This document shows, in pieces, positions 1 to 7,637 of a DNA stretch of 64,000 nucleotides (position 1 is the stretch's first letter; each line of letters begins with the position of its first letter). Position numbers and translations under genes: made by a program. The notes below the pieces were generated by a model. The model saw only the letters and a program-made list of their open reading frames with translations, searched no databases and was not told the origin of the DNA. Origin of the DNA: Dehalococcoidia bacterium (GTDB lineage: Bacteria > Chloroflexota > Dehalococcoidia > UBA3495); NCBI GenBank assembly GCA_030753265.1, contig JASMCQ010000047.1:22277-86276 (forward strand), given 5' to 3'.

Positions 1-1
1 T

Positions 2-505
2 ACTCTGTATTTGATCGCCAGAGACGCTAAGGTGCAGGTGGATTTCAACCCGGAAGTGGTGAGCCGCTTTCGCCTCTTGGGATACGAGAACCGCCGGGTG
101 GCCGACCGGGACTTCCGCAACGACGCGGTGGACGCCGGCGAAGTGGGGTCCGGCCACAACGTGACGGCCCTCTGCGAACTGAAGCTCCTCCCCGGGGCCG
201 AAGGCCGCCTGGCCACCGTGAACGTGAGGTACGAGGACCCCGACACGGGTGAAGTGACTGAGATCGGCCGCGACTTCTATCGCAACCAGCTCAGCGCAAC
301 CTTTGCAGCGGCCTCTCCCCGCTTCCAACTCGACGCGGCGGTGGCGGAGTACGCCGAGATACTGCGCGAGAGCTTCTGGTCTCTGGAAAGCAGCATGGAG
401 GGCGTGCGCGCCGTGGCCGGGCGGGTGAGCGGCTTCTTGCCGGACGGCCCCGACGTAACGGAGTTTCTGTACCTTGTTACTCAAGCGGCCCTCATCGCGG
501 GCTAG
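2..505 (+). CDS. YfbK-like von Willebrand factor A protein, C-terminal part (5' end outside window)
   Basis: The reading frame is open to the left edge and reads TLYLIARDAKVQVDFNP, which continues upstream of the TTG at position 11, so the gene is cut by the window. The visible 168 residues match the C-terminal domain that follows the VWA domain in YfbK-like proteins: an FNP...YRLLGYENR-type segment, then DAGEVGSGHNVTALCEL. In that family the VWA domain is N-terminal and binds a metal through a MIDAS site; that part is not visible. The function is poorly known, possibly protein interaction at the cell envelope. An inverted repeat about 60 bases after the stop may end the transcript. Family call is good; the role is unknown. 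Confidence 0.8.
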   Translation, partial: TLYLIARDAKVQVDFNPEVVSRFRLLGYENRRVADRDFRNDAVDAGEVGSGHNVTALCELKLLPGAEGRLATVNVRYEDPDTGEVTEIGRDFYRNQLSATFAAASPRFQLDAAVAEYAEILRESFWSLESSMEGVRAVAGRVSGFLPDGPDVTEFLYLVTQAALIAG

Positions 506-564
506 GTGTGAGTCGATGAGGAGTATCGAAACGATCCACCCTAACTGCCTACCCTAGACAGCTT

Positions 565-610
565 CCCCGTTGGGCCCCGAATGGCCCCCGCCGCTCGGTG
601 CCCAACGGGG
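565..610 (+). terminator. Inverted repeat, possible transcription terminator
   Basis: A perfect 11-bp inverted repeat (CCCCGTTGGGC at 565-575, GCCCAACGGGG at 600-610) with a 24-base loop lies between the VWA gene and the ABC-transporter operon. There is no T-run after it, so it is a weak intrinsic terminator at best. It may be only a structured spacer. Confidence 0.4.
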
Positions 611-781
611 CCGTCTCCGCCCTCCCTGGCCACTACACACCCCCATGCCCGGAGCATCTTGGCTACCTGCTCCCAAAGCCGAGCAGCGGCCCCCCTGTCG
701 TGTGGCGGACGCTGCCGCCCTGTGCCATAATAGGCCTGACCTGGTCAACCAGTTACGTTAGAGGAACGGTGAGCCGGTAAG

Positions 782-1561
782 ATGGCCGACGGACGCTCCA
801 TTCTGGAAGTACAGGAAGTGGTGAAAGATTTCGACGGCCTCCGGGCGGTCAGCGGCTGCTCCTTTAATGTCAAGGAAGGGACGATCACGGGGCTGATCGG
901 CCCCAACGGGGCCGGGAAGACCACCCTATTCAACCTGATAACCGGGTTCTTGCGCTGCAGCGGTGGCCAGATTCTCTTCGACGGTGAACGTATCGATGGG
1001 CTGGCGCCTCACCAACTTTTCCGCAGGGGCATCGTACGGACCTTCCAGATACCCCGGGAACTCAAGCGTATGACCGTCCTGGAAAACCTGATGGTGGTGC
1101 CGTCTGGCCAAGCTGGGGAACAGGTCTGGAACTCCTGGTTCCTGCCCTGGCGGGTGAAACGCCAGGAACTCGAATTCGAGGCCCGGGCCGTGGACGTCCT
1201 GGAGTTCGTGAATCTGATACATCTCAAAGACGAATACGCGGGCAACCTCTCGACGGGCCAGAAGAAGCTGCTGGAGTTGGCCAGGACGCTGATGGCCGAG
1301 CCCAAATTGGTGTTGCTGGACGAGCCGGGAGCCGGGGTGAACCCGACCTTGATGAAGGACTTGGCCGAGAATATTCGGCTGTCCTGTGTCGAACGAGGGC
1401 TGAGCTTTCTGCTGATCGAGCACGACATGAACCTGGTGATGCGCCTTTGCAACCCAGTGATCGTCATGGCCGAGGGTCGAAAGATCGCTGAAGGTACGCC
1501 AGAGGAAGTGCAGCGGGACCCGCAGGTGCTGCAGGCATATCTGGGCGGTTGGACAGAATGA
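782..1561 (+). CDS. livG: Branched-chain amino-acid-type ABC transporter ATP-binding protein LivG
   Basis: This 259-aa protein is one of the two ATPases of a Liv-type (HAAT) importer. Visible motifs are Walker A GPNGAGKTT (residues 40-48), ABC signature LSTGQ (156-160), Walker B LVLLDEP (176-182) and a switch His in LLIEHDMNLV. LivG is distinguished from LivF by the longer insert between Walker A and the signature and the FQIPRELKRMTVLENL segment. It heads a livG-F-H-M operon; its TGA overlaps the livF ATG by four bases (ATGA), implying coupled translation. HAAT importers carry branched-chain amino acids but also amides, urea or aromatic acids, so the substrate here is open. Start is the first ATG of the frame; the Shine-Dalgarno is weak. 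Confidence 0.93.
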   Translation: MADGRSILEVQEVVKDFDGLRAVSGCSFNVKEGTITGLIGPNGAGKTTLFNLITGFLRCSGGQILFDGERIDGLAPHQLFRRGIVRTFQIPRELKRMTVLENLMVVPSGQAGEQVWNSWFLPWRVKRQELEFEARAVDVLEFVNLIHLKDEYAGNLSTGQKKLLELARTLMAEPKLVLLDEPGAGVNPTLMKDLAENIRLSCVERGLSFLLIEHDMNLVMRLCNPVIVMAEGRKIAEGTPEEVQRDPQVLQAYLGGWTE

Positions 1562-2262
1562 GCCTCCTGGAGGTCTCGGAGGTGGTTGCCGGGTATGGGG
1601 ATTCCGAGATCCTCCACGGTGTCTCAATAAATGTCGGGCAGGGAGAGATAGTCACCATCATCGGCCCCAACGGGTCGGGCAAGTCAACCCTGCTCAAGAC
1701 GGTGCTGGGCCTGGTGCATCCCAAAAGGGGCAGCGTGAGTTTCCGGGGCCGGAATGTCACCGGCATGGCCCCGGAATCCATCGTGCGCCGGGGCCTGTGT
1801 TACGTCCCCCAGTCCAACAACGTCTTCCCTTCCCTCTCCATCCAGGAGAACCTGGAGATGGGCGCCTTCGTTCGCACCGACGACTACCGGGGGCGGCTGG
1901 AAGAAGTGTACGCTCTTTTTCCCGACCTGGCGGGGCGACGCAAGGCCCGGGGCGGCACCCTCTCCGGAGGGCAGCGGCAGATGCTGGCGGTAGCCCGGGC
2001 CCTCATGTTGGACCCGGTGTTGCTGATGCTAGACGAGCCATCGGCCGGCCTGGCGCCCAACATGGTGGATCTGATCTTCCAGAGGATTATCGAGATCAAC
2101 GCCACCGGCGTGGCCCTGCTGCTGGTCGAGCAGAATGCCCGGCAAGCCCTCAAGCATTCCCACAAGGGGTACGCGATGGCCGCCGGCCGGAAGGTGTTGG
2201 AGGACCGGGGCGAGTGCTTGCTGGAGAATCCAGAAGTGGCGCGGCTTTACCTGGGAGGCTGA
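1558..2262 (+). CDS. livF: Branched-chain amino-acid-type ABC transporter ATP-binding protein LivF
   Basis: Second ATPase of the importer, 234 aa from the ATG at 1558. A TTG nine bases upstream is also in frame, but the ATG overlaps the livG stop as ATGA and is preferred. Walker A GPNGSGKST is at residues 36-44, followed by the LivF-typical VPQSNNVFPSLSIQENL stretch, LSGGQRQ signature and LLMLDEPSAGL Walker B. It would pair with LivG on the cytoplasmic face of LivH/LivM. livH starts 24 bases downstream, so the four genes are likely one transcript. Family assignment is secure; the transported compound is not. Confidence 0.94.
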   Translation: MSLLEVSEVVAGYGDSEILHGVSINVGQGEIVTIIGPNGSGKSTLLKTVLGLVHPKRGSVSFRGRNVTGMAPESIVRRGLCYVPQSNNVFPSLSIQENLEMGAFVRTDDYRGRLEEVYALFPDLAGRRKARGGTLSGGQRQMLAVARALMLDPVLLMLDEPSAGLAPNMVDLIFQRIIEINATGVALLLVEQNARQALKHSHKGYAMAAGRKVLEDRGECLLENPEVARLYLGG

Positions 2263-2286
2263 TGCATTGATAGCGAGACCGGCAAG

Positions 2287-3300
2287 GTGACCGAGAGATA
2301 TAATCGCCCGCCCCGGCGCTGGGGCGCCGGCCATGGGGTGCTTGCGGCATTCCTGGTGGTTCTCGTCCTCGCCTTCTCCTCCGTTATCAAGATGGAACTC
2401 GTGGTGAACGGCCTGTTCCTCGGGATGATCATCGCCCTGGGGGCCATCGGCCTCTCGCTGCTGTACGGCATCCTCAAGTTCGCCCACATCGCCCACGGCG
2501 ACTTCATGACCCTCGGCGCCTACACGGGCTTCTTCCTGTTGGGCAACCTCTTCCCGCGCCTGGGGTTGGAGGCAGAGGGATTCGGACCCTTCACATTCGG
2601 CTATCCCTTACTCTTGGCTATCCCTCTGGTTGGGGCAACCATGGCCGGCCTGGCGATTGCCCTGGACGTGGGTGTCTACCGGCGGCTGAGGTCCCGGCGG
2701 GTCAGCCCGGTGGTCTTGGCCATGGCCTCCCTGGGCTTGGCGATCGCCCTTCGAGGCCTGGTCCAGATAATCTGGGGTGGCGGCACCGAACAGTACCCGC
2801 GTCTTTCCAAACCTTTCTACCAACTCCCCATGGGGGTCCGCATTCCGCCGGACCACGTCTTCATAGGGGCGTTGGTGCTGGTGCTGGTCCTTGGCCTCTA
2901 CCTGTATCTGACCCGCACCAAGATGGGCAAGGCGATGCGCGCCACCTCGGACAACATGGATTTAGCTAGAGTCAGCGGCATCAGCACGGAACGGGTAATC
3001 TGGTGGACGTGGGCCGTCGGGGCTATTCTGGCCGCCACCGCGGGGGTGTTGCTCGCGGTGTTTCAGGCGCAACTGTTCCCTATCATGGGTTGGCGATTCC
3101 TGCTCTCCCTCTTCGCGGCGGTGATCCTCGGCGGGATCGGCAATCCCTACGGCGCCCTGGTCGGGGCCCTGATGATCGGCGTTACCGCCGAAGTCTCCAC
3201 CGAGTGGATCAACCCCACCTACAAGCCCGCCATCGCCTTTCTGATCTTGATCTTCATGCTCTTGGTGCGCCCCCAGGGGATCTTTGGGGAGAAGGCCTGA
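2287..3300 (+). CDS. livH: Branched-chain amino-acid-type ABC transporter permease LivH
   Basis: A 337-aa hydrophobic protein with about eight to ten predicted membrane segments. It carries the LivH hallmark GLSLLYGILKFAHIAHGD (early third) and a C-terminal FAAVILGGIGNPYGALVGA loop that contacts the ATPases. The GTG at 2287 is used as start because the frame is closed by a stop at 2260 and no ATG comes before the first membrane segment. The last base of its TGA is shared with the ATG of livM (TGATG), so translation is coupled. It forms the translocation path together with LivM. Confidence 0.93.
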   Translation: MTERYNRPPRRWGAGHGVLAAFLVVLVLAFSSVIKMELVVNGLFLGMIIALGAIGLSLLYGILKFAHIAHGDFMTLGAYTGFFLLGNLFPRLGLEAEGFGPFTFGYPLLLAIPLVGATMAGLAIALDVGVYRRLRSRRVSPVVLAMASLGLAIALRGLVQIIWGGGTEQYPRLSKPFYQLPMGVRIPPDHVFIGALVLVLVLGLYLYLTRTKMGKAMRATSDNMDLARVSGISTERVIWWTWAVGAILAATAGVLLAVFQAQLFPIMGWRFLLSLFAAVILGGIGNPYGALVGALMIGVTAEVSTEWINPTYKPAIAFLILIFMLLVRPQGIFGEKA

Positions 3301-4313
3301 TGGATTTCGCCGGTACCGCGAGCTACCTCAGCGGGTTTGCCATCCTGGCGGGGATCTACGCGGTCTTCGCCCTGGGGCTCAACGTCCATTGGGGCTACAC
3401 CGGGTTGTTCAACATCGGGATCGCCGGGTTCTTCGCCCTGGGAGCCTACACCACGGCGCTGCTGACGACGGCGTCGCCCGACCCGGCGCTGTTCGAGGAC
3501 TTCAAGTTTGGCGGGAACCTCGTGGAGAACCTGGGGCCGGCGAACCTGGGCGTCGACCTTTGGTTCCTGGTAGCGTTGCTGGCGGCGGGAGCCGTGTGCG
3601 GCCTGGTGGCCCTGGCCATCGGGTTCATTACCCTGAGGCTCCGGGACGACTATCTGGCCATCGCCACCCTAGGCATCGCCGAAGGAGTCCGCCTGGTCTT
3701 CCTGAACGAGAAGTGGCTGGCCAACGGCTCCAAGGGCCTCTACCGGATTCCCAAGTTCCTCGGGGACGTGATTTCACCCAAGAATTACGACTACCTGTAC
3801 CTGGTGGTGGTTCTGGTCGTTCTGGCTATCCTGTATGTCTCCGTCGAGCGGGTGCTCCGGTCGCCCTGGGGAAGGGCGCTGAAGGCCATCCGTGAAGACG
3901 AGATGTCCGCCGCCGCCAGCGGGAAGAACGTGTTCGCCTTCAAGCTCCAGTCCTTCGTGATGGGGGCGGTAATCATGGGCTTCGGCGGCGCCCTCTACGC
4001 CCACAACATCCGGTTCGTCGACCCTCGCACCTTCGATCCCCTTCTGGCCACCTTTGTAATATGGGCCATGCTGATGGTAGGCGGCAGCGGCAACAACCTC
4101 GGTGCGATACTGGGGGCCTTTGTCGTGTGGGGCATCTGGACCGGGACCCAGTTTCTCCCCGGCTTCCTCTCCGATCCCAACTTCCGGTTCTTCATGGTTG
4201 GCTTCCTGGTTGTGGCGGCGATCCTGTTGCGACCGGAAGGCATCCTGGGCGAGCGGAGAGTGACCTCCCGGCCCGTACCGGCGGATGCGGAGGCCGCGGC
4301 AGCGGAGCCGTAG
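3300..4313 (+). CDS. livM: Branched-chain amino-acid-type ABC transporter permease LivM
   Basis: The protein is 337 aa when started at the ATG at 3300; the open frame extends further upstream only as an overlap with livH. LivM features are the N-terminal ALGLNVHWGYTGLFNIG segment, LRLRDDYLAIATLGIAE in the middle and the conserved RALKAIREDEMSAAASG loop before the last membrane helices, followed by MLMVGGSGNNLGAILGA. The C-terminus is a short Ala/Glu-rich tail. It is the last gene of the livGFHM unit. A strong hairpin at 4503-4540 follows, and the binding-protein gene lies convergent on the other strand. Confidence 0.93.
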   Translation: MDFAGTASYLSGFAILAGIYAVFALGLNVHWGYTGLFNIGIAGFFALGAYTTALLTTASPDPALFEDFKFGGNLVENLGPANLGVDLWFLVALLAAGAVCGLVALAIGFITLRLRDDYLAIATLGIAEGVRLVFLNEKWLANGSKGLYRIPKFLGDVISPKNYDYLYLVVVLVVLAILYVSVERVLRSPWGRALKAIREDEMSAAASGKNVFAFKLQSFVMGAVIMGFGGALYAHNIRFVDPRTFDPLLATFVIWAMLMVGGSGNNLGAILGAFVVWGIWTGTQFLPGFLSDPNFRFFMVGFLVVAAILLRPEGILGERRVTSRPVPADAEAAAAEP

Positions 4314-4502
4314 CTCAGGCGGCCTCTACCGCTGGCCGCCTCTTCGGATCGTGCCTCCGCATGACCTGAGGCTCCCCGTTGTTTCGCTCGGCGGGATGAC
4401 GGTCTTGAGGTAAAGTCCCCGTCCGGTCTCTCGGGATCGTGGCTCAACGGTTTCACCGGGCGAGCCGTATTGCTGGCTGCCGGACCGGGACAGCACGAGG
4501 AA

Positions 4503-4545
4503 GCCCCCAGGCTCCGCATATTCAAAGGGAGCCTGGGGGCCATTT
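4503..4545 (+). terminator. Probable terminator of livGFHM
   Basis: A perfect 13-bp stem (GCCCCCAGGCTCC at 4503-4515 with GGAGCCTGGGGGC at 4528-4540) and a 12-base loop, followed by CATTTAG. It lies in the 300-base gap between two convergent genes. The short T-run favours termination of the rightward livM transcript. No gene is seen in the rest of the gap (4314-4613). Confidence 0.65.
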
Positions 4546-4613
4546 AGCTGCCGGTGTCGCCCAGCCGAGGCATCAGCCCCGGACCGGGCGTTGTAGACCG
4601 GTCCTGAGTCCCG

Positions 4614-5879
4614 CTACGGGAGTTCGAACCTGTCGGTGGAGACGATCTCTCCGCCCTCGATCTTCCAGATCTCGATGGTGGATATGACGTCGCCATTCTC
4701 GTCGAAGTCCTGGGACCCCCCAGCTCCTTCGTAGTTGACGTCCTGGCCGGCCTGGATCAGCTCCAAGGCGCGTTTGATGCTATCGACGCCGGGCCCCACC
4801 TTCTCGCCGGGGGCGTTGGCGACGCTGCGGAGCGCGTCCCGGATCTTGGCGGAGTCGGTGGTCGTGCCGGCCTTTTCGGCGGCCAAAGCGATGAGCACCA
4901 CGGCATCATAGGTCTCGGCCATGAAGGGAAGCGGCGGCACGCTGGCGAAAGACGCGGCATAGGCATCGTTGAAGGCGGTGCGGGCGCCGGTCAATGACGA
5001 GCCCGGGGCCGTACCGAAGGTCCCCTCCAGGTTGTCCGCCCCGATGGCCGCGTTGAGGTCGTCGGACTTGGTCCCGTCCACGAAGAGGAAGGTGGAGATG
5101 TAGTCGCCTTCCAGGGCCTCGCGGAGGTATACTTCGGCGCTTTCAGGGTAGCTGATGGCTACCAGGACATCCGGGCCGCCGCCGGTCGCCTTGCTCAGCT
5201 CCGAGGCGTAGCTGGGTTGGGTCCCTTCATGGGCCACCAACTCCTGGACGGTGCCGCCCTCAGCCTCGAAGGTCTCTTTGAACTGTTCGGCCAGACCCTC
5301 GCCGTAGGCGTTATTGATGTAGAGGGCCGAGGCGGAGGTGAAGCCCTGTTCTTTGGCCAGCCGGGCCAGAACGACGCCCTGAGCGGCGTCCGAGACGGTA
5401 GTCCGGAACATGAAATCGTTGTCTTCCAGCACGGTTATTGCCGGTGAGGTGGAGGCAGCGGAGATCTGGAGAATCCCGCTGGGCCCGGTTACCGATTGGA
5501 CCACGGGGATGGTGACGCCGCTGGCCAATGCGCCGACGATCGCCACGACGCCCTCAATGTCGACCAGGGCCCGGGCGGCGTCCACGCCTACCTGCGCGTT
5601 GGTCTGGGTGTCTCGGGCCGATATGGTCACCACGGTGCCAAGAACACCGCCGGCTTGGTTGACGTGGTCGCCGGCTAGGGCCCCGGAGTTCCGGTGGGCC
5701 GTGCCGAAGTCGGAAAGGTCGCCGGTGAAGCTGTTCAGTTGCCCAACTTTGAGGGGCGGGGGAGGCGTGGCCGTGGGCGCGGGCGTAGCCGTTGCACTGC
5801 TTCCGCAGGCAACCGCCAGGAGGGCTAGGCTCATCGCTAGCACCAACAGGGCGATAAAGGGTTTCTTGAGCGCAGACAT
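4614..5879 (-). CDS. Liv-type ABC transporter substrate-binding lipoprotein
   Basis: A 421-aa periplasmic-binding-protein fold type I receptor (LivJ/LivK family). It has a Lys-rich start, a hydrophobic signal segment and a lipobox LAVAC with the acylated Cys at residue 25, then a Thr/Ala/Pro linker. The mature protein starts LKVGQLNSFTGDLSDFG and contains the FRTTVSDAAQG and MAETYDAVVLIALA segments typical of the family. It is encoded opposite to, and convergent with, livGFHM and most likely supplies its substrate. A consensus-like promoter lies 60 bases upstream of the start, so it is probably expressed on its own, which fits the usual need for excess receptor. The ligand is not predictable. 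Confidence 0.93.
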   Translation of the reverse strand: MSALKKPFIALLVLAMSLALLAVACGSSATATPAPTATPPPPLKVGQLNSFTGDLSDFGTAHRNSGALAGDHVNQAGGVLGTVVTISARDTQTNAQVGVDAARALVDIEGVVAIVGALASGVTIPVVQSVTGPSGILQISAASTSPAITVLEDNDFMFRTTVSDAAQGVVLARLAKEQGFTSASALYINNAYGEGLAEQFKETFEAEGGTVQELVAHEGTQPSYASELSKATGGGPDVLVAISYPESAEVYLREALEGDYISTFLFVDGTKSDDLNAAIGADNLEGTFGTAPGSSLTGARTAFNDAYAASFASVPPLPFMAETYDAVVLIALAAEKAGTTTDSAKIRDALRSVANAPGEKVGPGVDSIKRALELIQAGQDVNYEGAGGSQDFDENGDVISTIEIWKIEGGEIVSTDRFELP

Positions 5880-5938
5880 TGCGACCCCCTCAACATAATC
5901 TTGCAGTTATTACGTGAAACCCTCCTAGATCGGATGCT

Positions 5939-5967
5939 ATTATAGTAGAATTTCCCAATAAGCGCAA
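5939..5967 (-). promoter_or_regulatory. Predicted sigma-70-type promoter of the substrate-binding protein
   Basis: On the minus strand TTGCGC (5967-5962) and a perfect TATAAT (5944-5939) are separated by 17 bases, about 60 bases upstream of the lipoprotein start at 5879. Confidence 0.65.
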
Positions 5968-6293
5968 TCCAGTCTTACGGGATTCTTGAATTAAGTCCGC
6001 CTCGGCAATTTCGCGCCGCTCCACGCCGGTTGACTTTGGCCTGCTTCGGGTCTACTTTGAAAGTGCACTCAGGGAGAGTGAAACTCGGGAGCAACTGCCC
6101 CAGGAGCTTCGCCCCCACGGACGGCTGCTTTTCCCGGCCACCTCGATAATGAGGGGACGGGGGATGATCCTGCTGGCGGGGTCAAAGGCGTCCCAAGGAT
6201 GAAGCAGCGGGGCGAAGCGGTTTGCAGGTAGTCAACCGGAGAGCAAGCCGTCGCCGAGGGCAAGAGAATGCTGGGCGAGGAAAGAGGTACGAC
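5968..6293. other. Intergenic region without recognised gene
   Basis: These 326 bases separate the divergent lipoprotein gene and the first grdB-like gene. A reading frame runs in phase from 6222 into grdB, but homology begins only after the ATG at 6294, which has AGAGG upstream. I see no clear rightward promoter. Confidence 0.5.
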
Positions 6294-7637
6294 ATGGCAG
6301 ATCCGAATACGGTTGTTCACTTCTTGAACCAGTTCTTCGGCGGTATCGGCGCCGAGGAGCAGGCCTATGCCCCGGTCCAGGAGAAAGAGGGGCCGGTCGG
6401 TCCGGGGAGGGCCCTTCAGGCGGCCCTGGGCGACCAGGCGGCCGTGGTGAGCACAATTGTGGCCGGAGACAACTACTTCACCGAGGAAGTTGAATCCGCG
6501 AAAGCCGCCGTGGCTGAAATTCTGGACCGGATCAAGCCAGATATGGTAATAGCCGGGCCCGCGTTCGATGCGGGGCGTTACGGCCTGGCCTGTGCGGAGG
6601 TGTGCCGGCTGGCCCAAGGCATGGGTATCCCCGCCGTTACGGGAATGTTCCCGGACAACGCGGGAGTGTTGACCTATCGCAAGGAAATCCTGGCAGTGTC
6701 CTCGGGGATCGACATCTCGGAGATGGCCTCGGTGGTGGGGAGAATGGCCCGACTGGCGATGAAGCTGGCGCGTGGAGAGGAGTTGGGCCCCGCCTCGGAG
6801 GAAGGCTACGTCCCTAGGGGCATCCGCCGGGAGGTGATGCACGACCGCCCGGGCTACGAGCGGGCCGTGGACATGCTGAACGCTCGGCTCGCGGGAAAGC
6901 CGTGGGTCTCTGAAATGCTTATCACCGGCTACGATGTGGTTCCGCCAGCGACGCCGCTGAAGAATTTGAAGGAATCGACCATAGCCCTGGTATCGACCGG
7001 CGGCCTGGTGCCCCGGGGAAACGAGGACCGGCTGGTGGGCAGCAGGGCGGAGCAGTTCTTCCGGTACAGCCTGGAAGGGGTGAGTTCCCTGAGCGTCGAG
7101 GATTGGGAATCGGTGCATGGCGGCTTCGGCACCCTGATTCTCAACACCAAGAACCCCAACTATGCGATGCCCTTGCAAACCGTGAGGTATCTGGAGGACA
7201 CCGGCGCCATTAAAGCCGTGTACCCCTGGTTTTTCTCCACGACCGGCAATGCGGCCGCCGTGAGTGCCGGCCGGCGCATGGGGGCCGAGATCGCGGCGGA
7301 ACTCAACGAACATCACATTGACGGCGTGCTGCTGGTGGCCACTTGAGGGAGTTGCAATCGTTGCGGCGCAACGATCGGCAAAGAGATCGAGCGGGCGGGA
7401 ATTCCAGTGGGTATCATGACCGCTATGCCGGCAATACCCCTGGCGGTGGGCGCGAACCGAGTGGTCAGGGGAGTCCGGGTATCCCACGTCTGCGGAGACC
7501 CCGCGCTCTCGGCGCAGAAAGACTGGGAGCTGGGGGTCCGCATCGTAGAGACGGCCCTGAATTCCCTGGTGACGGCCGTCTCCGGCCCGACCCTGTTCGA
7601 ACCATCCGAGCCCGAGCCTCAGGAGGCCGCCCTATGA
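6294..7637 (+). CDS. grdB: GrdB-like selenoprotein (glycine/sarcosine/betaine reductase component B family), TGA = selenocysteine at residue 351
   Basis: In known Grd systems GrdB is the substrate-binding selenoprotein that works with pyruvoyl-containing GrdE to cleave a C-N bond reductively. The first 350 codons show the family blocks VVHFLNQFFGGIGAEEQ, EGPVGPGRAL, GPAFDAGRYGLACAEVC and ESVHGGF. The in-frame TGA at 7344-7346 is followed without frame change by GSCNRCGATIGKEIERAGIP and 98 codons in all to the TGA at 7635, giving a UxxCxxC motif like that of known GrdB and a 447-aa full-length protein. Read as a stop, the TGA would remove the active site. A perfect hairpin 10 bases downstream is a candidate SECIS. 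The gene overlaps the GrdE-like gene by ATGA. The substrate is unknown. Dedicated Sec machinery must exist elsewhere in the genome. Confidence 0.9.
7344..7346 (+). other. Selenocysteine codon (TGA) in grdB-like gene 1
   Basis: The codon lies between LLVAT and GSCNRC in one open frame and aligns with the active-site Sec of GrdB. The second copy has TGA at the equivalent place. Confidence 0.88.
7357..7375 (+). promoter_or_regulatory. Candidate bacterial SECIS hairpin 1
   Basis: ATCGTTGC (7357-7364), loop GGC and GCAACGAT (7368-7375) form a perfect 8-bp stem, starting 10 bases after the TGA, so the apical loop is about 19 bases from it. That is in the range of known bacterial SECIS elements, which lie inside the coding region just after the UGA. 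The identical 19-mer occurs at the same distance in copy 2. Confidence 0.75.

Noticed and set aside
6069..7487. 472-aa leftward open frame opposite grdB-like gene
   Set aside because: Complement of a conserved coding region in a GC-rich genome; no homology.
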